Of a stretch of DNA of 64,000 bases, positions 56,576 through 64,000 are shown piece by piece. The stretch spans positions 2,917,001 to 2,981,000 of the forward strand of contig NC_079974.1 in NCBI RefSeq assembly GCF_029852145.1, given 5' to 3'. The notes beneath the pieces were generated by a model. That model ran no database searches, was not told the origin of the DNA, and saw only the letters and a program-made list of their open reading frames with translations. The position numbers and the translations under genes are program-made. The stretch comes from Microplitis mediator. Lineage: Eukaryota > Arthropoda > Insecta > Hymenoptera > Braconidae. How positions within the stretch are numbered: position 1 is the stretch's first letter; every line of letters begins with the position of its first letter.

Positions 56576-56591
56576 GGCCCTGAGAAGGGCT
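56576..56591 (-). terminator. Histone-type stem-loop, MATH gene 3, degenerate
   Basis: The minus strand reads AGCCCTTCTCAGGGCC. The first stem base G is A, which loses the bottom pair, and the loop is TCTC instead of TTTC. Position (32 nt after stop) and the ACCA tail are kept. Confidence 0.7.
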
Positions 56592-56623
56592 GTTGTCAAC
56601 TCAAAGTTCGGGAACTTGAGTAT

Positions 56624-57076
56624 CTAATCATCTGCATCGTCGCCTAGAAGAACAGTCAGCTCTATCTGTAAAATTAGATTTCCGTCCACCAGTAGACGCA
56701 ATAAGTCGGGGTCACTTCGTTTGAAGAAACTCCCGAGGTATATGTAATTGTCGTAGTCGTGGAAAGGTTGTATTTTTGCAGGCAGTCTCAGTAGGTTACC
56801 TTCCTCACCCACCACACAGCATTCGAGCTCGAAGCTGATTTCAGAATGCTCCGATTTCAATGGAAGGATCCCCAAGGTGATCCAGTGTTCATCTTCTTCG
56901 TCGTGGCTAACCTCTACTTTGAAGCTCCAAACGTCGTTGACGTGAAAACCTGAAGCAAACTCTATAAATATCGGACTAACTGTCCCAGCATCGTTGATAA
57001 AGAGGAGTTCGTCGAAGTACTCCAGTTCGAAAGATTGTACAGTTGTGTACGTTGAATTTTGGAAATTACAGTCCAT
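56624..57076 (-). CDS. MATH-domain-like protein, gene 3
   Basis: 150 aa, intronless. It shares the core VNDVWSFKVEVSHDEEDEHW, SEISFELECC, FFKRSDPDLLRLLVDG pattern with genes 1 and 2, with changes concentrated in the first 46 residues and the last ten. It is most like gene 1. No BTB domain. The promoter is typical, with TATA at 57176-57185 and CCAAT at 57260-57264. The 3' stem-loop is damaged, so histone-type processing may be weaker and the transcript might use an ordinary poly(A) site instead. Confidence 0.8.
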   Translation of the reverse strand: MDCNFQNSTYTTVQSFELEYFDELLFINDAGTVSPIFIEFASGFHVNDVWSFKVEVSHDEEDEHWITLGILPLKSEHSEISFELECCVVGEEGNLLRLPAKIQPFHDYDNYIYLGSFFKRSDPDLLRLLVDGNLILQIELTVLLGDDADD

Positions 57077-57117
57077 GATAAGTCAAACGCTTGATCGTCA
57101 ATATATAAAGAATGTAA

Positions 57118-57266
57118 CTTACGAGGCGTACAGCGCAACGTTTCGAGCGTAATAACTGCTACTGACCGTGTGACGTATATATAAACTTTGACTACCCCCT
57201 CCATTAAATTTTAACCAATTACCAGAAAGGTGAAGTTTACCCTCACTCCTTAGAAAGAACCAATCA
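57118..57266 (-). promoter_or_regulatory. Promoter and leader of MATH gene 3
   Basis: Minus strand: ATTGG (57260-57264), CCTTTCTGGTAATTGG block, TATATATA (57176-57185), then CACACGGTCAGTAGCAG and TCGAAACGTTGCGCTGTACG. Confidence 0.65.
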
Positions 57267-57329
57267 CGACGATATTGATTTTCTCCCTCCATTCTTAATT
57301 TTAACTAATTAAAATCGAGATATTGTATG

Positions 57330-57974
57330 ACGATAAAATATTATCAATGTTCTTTTCCAAATAACTGCATCCTTCAATTTTACCTGTATTGGATAAATCA
57401 TGTTAGGAGTTTATATGTGTGTGACAGGAAAAAGTTTGTTTCGGAACAAAAAGCCATATTCTTAAGTATCACTTTTAATAAATTAAAAAAAAAATTTTTT
57501 TTATCTAAAATAAAATAATCCAATAATTTAGAACCGGAAATATTTAATTTTACCTCAAATATAATCAATAATTTTTTTAATTTTTGATTTTGAAAACTAC
57601 ATTTTTTTTCAACAAAAATTTATATTCATTAAAGCGGAAATTTTTAAATTACACCAAACCCACGAATCTTGACCGTAGAATAATTTCTTTTTGCACACCA
57701 CAACAAAAGCGCTGAGAGTACTTTATGATTTATCTATTATTTTTGACTCGTTCACTCGCATTAAGATATTTTTACGCTTGTTTGGTGTACACAAAAATCA
57801 GTTAAATTGTGTACAAGTGTCCCAAAAAAAGTCATTATTACTTATTATTATTATAAGTCATTTATTTTTGCATTGGTATATCCCAGTGAGTTCCCTTTTT
57901 TTTTTTGATTTCGAATTGATTTTCTAATTGAATTTCGAAATTGATCGGATGAGTCACTTCAAAGATAATCGAAA
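57330..57974. other. Gene-free AT-rich stretch
   Basis: No feature is supported. Confidence 0.4.
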
Positions 57975-58575
<601 letters not shown>

Positions 58576-59040
58576 ATTTTTTTTTTTTTAGTTTTTTAGT
58601 GATTTCTCAGAAACAACTCGAACGATCGACTTCAAAATCTAATCAGCTCTAGAATTTCAAAATACCCGTCGATTGCCGCCTTAGCTATCTCAATCGGATA
58701 ATTCGTCCGAGAGTTATCGCGGGAGAAAGAAATGGTAAAAAACAGTTTTTTGCAAATATCTTTGAAACAACGGAACTAAACATTCCGAAAATCTAATCAA
58801 CTTCAGAATTTATTAAAACGCGTCGATTGCTACCTCTACTATGAAAATCGGTCAATTTGTTCCTGGGATGTCGTCGGAGAAAGAAATGCTAGCAAACAGT
58901 TTTTTTCAAAAACAATGGCACACACAAGTATTGTCGAGCTTGAAAATGTATCCACGACAATGTTTTCAAGCTCAAGAAGCTCGAAAACAGCAAGAAGTTT
59001 TGGGGCTGGCCCCCAGGGTCACCGATAGACAGGTTTTTTT
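58576..59040 (+). repeat. Interspersed repeat family, plus copy (tail half)
   Basis: Matches 2100-2397, ending GGGGCTGGCCCCCAGGGTCA before a T run. No gene. Confidence 0.65.
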
Positions 59041-59302
59041 TAATAATATTTAGGTTTGAAAAAAAATTTGAAATCGTAAGACCGCTAAATCAAGTATCAT
59101 AAATATATGTTTGATATTTTTAATGCTTTTTGACATTTGAAAAGTAGGCATTAATGTGGTAAAAATATTGAAGGGAAGATTTAGATTAATTATATTTATT
59201 AGGCATTAAATAAATAATATTAATTTTGGAAGAGTTTAGGACACAGGATGAGATGGAGAATATATAAAACTTGAGTTAATTTTTACGTGTAAAAAATTTG
59301 GT

Positions 59303-59318
59303 GGCCCTGAAAAGGGCC
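59303..59318 (-). terminator. Histone-type 3' stem-loop, MATH gene 4
   Basis: Minus strand GGCCCTTTTCAGGGCC then ACCA, 35 nt after the stop. Perfect stem and loop. Confidence 0.85.
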
Positions 59319-59353
59319 GTTTTCAACTCAAAGTTCGAAACTTGAGTATCTAA

Positions 59354-59803
59354 TTATTTCAAATCGTCGCCTATACGAATAGTCAGCTCTAACTGTAAAA
59401 TTAGAGTTCCGTCCGACAGTAGACGCAATAAGTCGGGCTCACTTCGTTTGAAGAAATCCCCGAGGTATATATAATTGTCGTAGTCTTTGAAAGGTTCAAT
59501 TTCTGCAGGCAGTCGCAGTATGTTACCTTCCTCATCCACCACACAGCATTCGAGCTCGAAGCTGATTAAGGTATGCTCCGTTTTCAATGGAAGGATCCCC
59601 AAGGAGATCCAGTGTTCATCTTCTTCGTCGTGGCTAACCTCCACTTTGAAGCCCCAAACGTCGTTAACACTGAGACCTGTAGAAAACTCCGTGTATAACG
59701 GAGTAATTGTCCCAGTCTCGTTGGTGTACAGAAGTTCGTCGAAGTTCTCCAGCGCAATGGTACCTGCACTTGTGCACGTTAAACTTTGAAAATCACAGTC
59801 CAT
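59354..59803 (-). CDS. MATH-domain-like protein, gene 4
   Basis: 149 aa, intronless, one residue shorter at the C-terminus than its paralogues. The core is VNDVWGFKVEVSHDEEDEHW, ISFELECCVVDEEG, YLGDFFKRSEPDLLRLLSDG and a last strand ILQLELTIRIGDD. The first 45 residues differ widely from genes 1-3. No BTB, signal peptide or membrane segment. The TATA position reads GTATACAC, weaker than in paralogues. It is head-to-head with gene 5, 3.1 kb apart. Confidence 0.8.
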   Translation of the reverse strand: MDCDFQSLTCTSAGTIALENFDELLYTNETGTITPLYTEFSTGLSVNDVWGFKVEVSHDEEDEHWISLGILPLKTEHTLISFELECCVVDEEGNILRLPAEIEPFKDYDNYIYLGDFFKRSEPDLLRLLSDGTLILQLELTIRIGDDLK

Positions 59804-59846
59804 GATGTTTCAGACAATCGATAGTAACTAAATGAAGAGTTTAAAG

Positions 59847-59993
59847 TGCGAGGCGTACAGCGCAAAGTCTCAAGCGTAATGAGTGCTACTGACCGTGTGA
59901 CATGTGTGTATACTTTGACCATCCCCTCCACTAAATTTTGACGAATTATCGGAAAGGTAAATTTTACCCCCACTCCTTAAAAAGGACCAATCA
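59847..59993 (-). promoter_or_regulatory. Promoter and leader of MATH gene 4
   Basis: Minus strand: ATTGG (59987-59991), GGGGGTAAAATTTACC block, TATA replaced by GTATACACAC (59905-59912), CACACGGTCAGTAGCACTCA, and a changed leader CTTGAGACTTTGCGCTGTAC. Confidence 0.6.
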
Positions 59994-60060
59994 TGACAAT
60001 ATTGATTTTCTCTCTTCATTCCTAATTTTAACTAACTAAAATCGAGATATTGAATCACTA

Positions 60061-60304
60061 CACTGTAAAAAATCACCGGGGGAAGTCCGAGCGGTGTAGG
60101 TCTTAAAATCGGTGGTGTTAAATTTTAACATCGAAAGCGGTGTAGGAATAACGCTGCCGCCGGTGTCAATATTCTAGACCAGTGTTAAAATATTTTACTT
60201 TGTAAATATTTTTACTTACTCGATCACTCTACTTGTTAATAAATGATATTCTTTATTTATTTTCATAAAACAAGTCCATTTTTAACACCGCTCTTTTTAC
60301 AGTA
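60061..60304. repeat. MITE, 244 bp, TA target duplication
   Basis: Starts CACTGTAAAAAATCACCG and ends CACCGCTCTTTTTACAGTA, flanked by TA. The empty site is seen in paralogous DNA near 18412 (ATCACTATGAAAAATGATC). Size and TA suggest a Tc1/mariner-mobilised MITE. Confidence 0.75.
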
Positions 60305-60442
60305 TATGAAATATGATCAATGTTAGTGATCTTTTTATAATAAATTGAATTCACACTGGCATATAAATCCAGCCAACAAGAAATTTGAATCCATATTAAT
60401 ATTTTTATTTTAAATTGTACTCAAGTTGGGACGTTGATGAAA

Positions 60443-61022
60443 ACAAAAAACTATGTACAATTTTTATATATTTTTAGACAAAATAAATCCGAAAATTTGG
60501 TACGAGGGATTTTTAATTATAATATATAAATATTTCGGGAGATTTCCTTGAAGTAACATTAAAAACAAATTTTAAATTTGTAATAATAAACTTTTTTTCG
60601 TAACCCAGGTTATTTTTCCCGCCACTCAACTATTCCCTCATTGGCTCGCTGATACCGACGTTATTACTATTGTTGTTATTTTACGTTAAAAATAATTAAT
60701 TGATAAATGTTAGATATTTTTAATTTTCTTAGACATTCAAAAGTGGACATTAATGTTGAAAAAATATTGGAGCAAGGATTTAAGTTAAGGGAGACTAAGC
60801 TTTAATCGGTTTTTTTTTTAATTCTACTGATAATAATTAGTAGAAAATAAAATTGTCAACAAAAAAAAACCTATAACAATTTATAATAAATCTTATAGTT
60901 TTGCCGGAAAAGTGGAAAGATCTCGAACTTTACTTCGAGCATTAATAACTATTGAACAGGTGGATTTATCAAAAAATGATGAGTGACTTTGTTTGTAAAG
61001 CGTTTAATTTCCTATATAGACA
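60443..61022. other. Spacer, nothing identified
   Basis: AT-rich spacer of the second inverted duplicate. No gene. Confidence 0.4.
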
Positions 61023-61886
61023 TTAGAGTGGGCCGAAAATACGTTTTTTTTGAATTTTTATTATTAATACCAAAAATATTTTTTTTTGTACAAAAAAAAA
61101 ATTTTTCGGAAATCAAAAAAAATTTTAGCTCAATAAATTAGGCTCGCCAAATCCCGCTAAAGTTTGAAGTTGTTTAAAATTTTTTTTTCAACACATTTTG
61201 ATCGAAAATTTAATTTTCTACATAAAAGGTCCTATAATAAAATTACGTAAAATTGATAGTTACTGAGATAATTGCAATTTTGTTCTAGAAAATATAATTT
61301 TTCAAGATATTATCACTTTTTCGAGTAAAATATAAATTTTATCATGTAAGTTTCATGGAAAATCAAATTTCTTACAAAATTGGTCTTCTGGTAAAAGTTG
61401 AAATTTATAGTTATTCAGAAACTGGCAGTTTTATGTTTAAATAGTCACATTTCTCGTTATTTGGTGGTTTTTACTAAAAATTGCTATTATCTTTGTAACT
61501 ATCAACTTTGAATAAATTTTTATTCGGTCTGTTTCGTAGAAAATTGGATTTTCTGCGAAATTTCTATGATAAAATTTATTTTTTACCCTGAAAAAGTAAT
61601 ATCTTGAAAATTTCATTATTTAGAGCAAAATTGCAATTATCTGAGTAACTATCAACTTTACGTAATTTTATTATATGACCTTTTTGGTAGAGAATTAAAT
61701 TTCCGCTCAAAATGGGTTGGAAAAAAATTTTAAACAATTCCTAACTTTAGCGGGATTTGGCGAGCCTAAGATATCGACCTAAAATTTTTTTTGATTTCCG
61801 AAAAATTTTTTTTTTTGTACAAGGAAAAATATTTTCGGTATTAATAATGAAAATAAAAAAAAAGCGGATTTTCGGCCCACCCTAAT
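61023..61886. repeat. Foldback element in spacer
   Basis: Ends TTAGAGTGGGCCGAAAAT and its near inverse complement ATTTTCGGCCCACCCTAA. Arms are mirrored over about 400 bp, e.g. GGCTCGCCAAATCCCGCTAA against TTAGCGGGATTTGGCGAGCC. Non-coding. Confidence 0.8.
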
Positions 61887-62471
61887 AGACATGTCTTGAT
61901 CTATGCGATCTATTGATTTGTTAACGAGTTAAAAATATTCAAAGTAAATAAAAATTTTCCGTGTTAGTTATATGGAAAATTGAATTTTTCAATGAGCTAG
62001 GCCTGTCATCGACGTAGATTTTTTTTTTCTTGCGTGACAATTTTTTTATTTTTTGTTTGTGTTGAAGTATGATTTTTTCTAAATGCACTGAATTAAATTT
62101 TGAATCTATGTCGTCTTCTGTGATGACCGATCATTTTTTTTTAAAAGACGGACTAATAATTGTCAGTTAATCATCAGAATCGGTCATGATTGGCGAGCTG
62201 ATTAATCAAGCAACTCGTTTTTTATACAACGTTGTTTCAATATTTCTATCTCAAACTTTAAAAAGTCTTTTCTTAAAATCAAAAAGGCGTATAACAAGAA
62301 AATTATTTTTTTCGTTTTTTTTTCATAGATTTTATAATGTTTTCAACAATTTTATATTGATTGGAGCAAAAAAAAATTTTTTTGGCGCCTTTTTGGTTCT
62401 GCAGAATAATTTGAGATACGCCCTTATGGTTCTAGTAACGAGATATAAAATTTGTACTTATTTATTTATTT
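61887..62471. other. Spacer, nothing identified
   Basis: An open frame of 101 codons at 62186-62491 has no recognisable features and AT-driven composition. I do not call it a gene. Confidence 0.4.
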
Positions 62472-62670
62472 TCATCATCGTCCCAACTTGAGTATAATTT
62501 AAAATAAAAATATTAATATGGATTTTAATTTCTTGTTGGCTGGATTTACATGCCAGTGTAAATTCAATTTATTATAAAAAGTCCACTTACATTGATCATA
62601 TTTCATAGTGATGCGATTCCTCGATATTAATTAGTTAAAATTAAGAATAAAGAGAGAAAATAAGATCGTC

Positions 62671-62820
62671 ATGATTGGTCCTTTTTAAGGAGTGGGGGTA
62701 AACTTTACCATTCTGGTAGTTAGTCAAAATTTAGTGGAGGGAGTGATCCGTCTTTATATATGAGTCACACGGTCAGTAGCAGTCATAACGCTCGAAACGT
62801 TGCGCTGTACGCCTCGCAAG
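62671..62820 (+). promoter_or_regulatory. Promoter and leader of MATH gene 5
   Basis: ATTGG at 62674-62678, GTGGGGGTAAACTTTACC, TTTATATATG at 62753, CACACGGTCAGTAGCAGTCA, and TCGAAACGTTGCGCTGTACG. The CAGTCA at about 62780 sits 28 bp after TATA, a good initiator position. Confidence 0.65.
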
Positions 62821-62861
62821 TTAAATTCTTCATTTAGTGACGATCAATTGCCTGAATCATC

Positions 62862-63314
62862 ATGGACTGTGGTTTTCAAAAATTAAGGTGCACAAGTGCA
62901 AGCATCTTTGTGGTAGAGGACTTCGATAAACTTCTCTTCACCAACGAGACTGGGACAATTACTCCGATATACAGGAAGTTTTGTTCAGCCGTCGACGTTA
63001 ACGACGTTTGGGGCTTCAAAGTGGAGGTTAGCCACAACAAAAAAGATGAACACTGGATCTCCTTGGGGATCCTTCCATTGAAATCGGAGCATTCCGAAAT
63101 CAGCTTCGAGCTCGAATGCTGTGTAGTGGATGAGGGAGGTAACCTACTGAGACTGCCTAGAAAAATACATCCTTTCAACGACTACGACAATTATATATAC
63201 CTCGGAGATTTCTTCAAACGAAGTGACCCCGACTTATTGCGTCTACTGGTGGACGGAAATCTAATTTTACAGATAGAGCTGACCATTTTTCTAGGCGACA
63301 ATGCAGATAATTAG
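62862..63314 (+). CDS. MATH-domain-like protein, gene 5
   Basis: 150 aa, intronless. The core reads VNDVWGFKVEVSHNKKDEHW, SEISFELECCVVDEGG, YLGDFFKRSDPDLLRLLVDG and LILQIELTIFLGD. Against gene 1 I count 26 differences in residues 1-45 but only 14 in 46-150. DEE at 59-61 of gene 1 is NKK here, reversing local charge. No BTB. The ATG is the first after the conserved leader. Promoter and stem-loop are intact. Confidence 0.8.
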   Translation: MDCGFQKLRCTSASIFVVEDFDKLLFTNETGTITPIYRKFCSAVDVNDVWGFKVEVSHNKKDEHWISLGILPLKSEHSEISFELECCVVDEGGNLLRLPRKIHPFNDYDNYIYLGDFFKRSDPDLLRLLVDGNLILQIELTIFLGDNADN

Positions 63315-63346
63315 ATACTCAAGTTCCCGAACTTTGAGTTGAAAAC

Positions 63347-63362
63347 GGCCCTTTTCAGGGCC
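63347..63362 (+). terminator. Histone-type 3' stem-loop, MATH gene 5
   Basis: GGCCCTTTTCAGGGCC then ACCA, 32 nt after the stop. ACGTAAACACTTACTCAAG follows about 15 nt downstream. Confidence 0.85.
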
Positions 63363-63825
63363 ACCAAATTTTTTAACACGTAAACACTTACTCAAGTTTT
63401 ATAGATACCTCAACTCATATCCTTTGTCCAAAACTCTTTCAAAATTAATATTTATTTATTTAATGCCTAATAAAGATAATTAATGATACTGAAGTTAGCA
63501 GACATCTATTAATTTTTGAATTTTGTTTTTTAGATGATACATCATAAAAAAAAATATTTGAAAAAATTGCACTTGTAGTTATTTTAATTCCCTACATGTG
63601 CATATTTTTATTTTATTTTTTTGCAATGAAATTGTTGAAAAACAAAAATTTTTAAATGTCTGCTAACTTCAGGATCATATAAATTTTCCCTATAATATTT
63701 TTTCCACATTAATGCCTACTTTTCAAATGTCAAAAAATTTCCAACATATGCTTATGATATACGATTTAGCCGTCTTAAAATTTCCAATTTTTTTTCAAAC
63801 CTAAAACTTATAAACAAAATCTGTC

Positions 63826-63965
63826 TATCGGTTGATCCTGCGGGCCAGCCCTAAATCTTCCCACTGTTTTCGAGCTCTTCGAGTATTCACAACAATGTTT
63901 TCGACCTCGAGGAGCTCGGGAAGTTTTGGGGCTGGCCGGCAAGGTCAACTGATAGACAGATTTTC
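63826..63965. repeat. Two facing tails of the interspersed repeat family
   Basis: The inverse tail (TGATCCTGCGGGCCAGCCC) is followed 50 bp later by a forward tail (GGGGCTGGCCGGCAAGGTCA). This back-to-back layout resembles 57975-59040. Confidence 0.6.
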
Positions 63966-64000
63966 TTTATATGTAATTATATATCAGCAAAAACAATTAA

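Larger units (their letters stand above)
58975..60442. repeat. Left arm of second inverted duplicate (MATH gene 4)
   Basis: Inverse complement of about 62472-63850 with moderate divergence. Match stops outside TCAAGTTGGGACG. Contains MATH gene 4 and a private MITE (60061-60304). Confidence 0.75.
62472..63850. repeat. Right arm of second inverted duplicate (MATH gene 5)
   Basis: Inverse complement of about 58975-60442. Contains MATH gene 5 and lacks the 244 bp MITE. Confidence 0.75.

Noticed and set aside
62186..62491. 101-codon open frame
   Set aside because: AT-driven composition, no domain, and it overlaps the duplication boundary.

Overview
This is a window of insect-like nuclear DNA. 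It is AT-rich, split genes show GT-AG introns, and it is packed with animal-type transposons (BEL/Pao and other LTR elements, IS630-Tc1-mariner, a Mutator-like DNA transposon with TTAA target duplications, and several foldback elements or MITEs). The overall look suggests a hymenopteran, perhaps a parasitoid wasp, but that assignment is inference and nothing here proves it. No rRNA, no convincing tRNA and no CRISPR array is visible.

The most interesting content is a set of six short intronless genes. Five (17715-18167 minus, 29908-30360 plus, 56624-57076 minus, 59354-59803 minus, 62862-63314 plus) encode 149-150 aa proteins that read as stand-alone MATH/TRAF-like domains of the SPOP type without a BTB domain. 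The sixth (48577-48945 plus) encodes a 122 aa stand-alone bromodomain resembling the second bromodomain of BET proteins. All six carry, 32-38 nt after the stop codon, a stem-loop of the kind found on replication-dependent histone mRNAs (GGCCCT-TTTC-AGGGCC-ACCA; one copy is mutated), plus a shared block further downstream. Their promoters have CCAAT motifs and, in most, a TATA box. This suggests non-histone genes whose mRNAs end like histone mRNAs and may be expressed in S phase.

Layout: 1-6368 holds AT-rich repeats and a foldback element. 6369-18773 and 21876-33408 are the two arms of a large, nearly identical inverted repeat, each about 4.1 kb once later insertions are removed. Each arm carries a MATH gene. 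The left arm is interrupted by a full BEL/Pao element (7804-16093) whose gag and pol lie in one frame, separated by UGA-CUA. The right arm is interrupted by an IS630-type transposon (22395-29817), inserted in the TATA region of MATH gene 2 and itself broken by a Mutator-like element (25774-28551). 33588-34933 holds a five-exon gene fragment that stops close to the right arm.

35382-43247 is a young LTR element with identical-looking 1807 bp LTRs. Its only ORF joins a Gag-like region, 24 copies of an 11-residue repeat and a glycoprotein-like region, with no pol. 43248-48292 is AT-rich DNA with two foldbacks and a doubtful broken gene. 48293-49000 is the bromodomain gene with a palindromic CCAAT-rich promoter. 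50560-55200 is a segmental duplicate of the spacer DNA near 19 kb, interrupted by a second, same-length Mutator-like copy (51117-53894) and a MITE. 55200-63965 holds MATH genes 3-5; genes 4 and 5 form a second head-to-head inverted duplicate.

The transposons explain most of the architecture. Several insertions can be dated relative to each other because empty sites exist elsewhere in the window.
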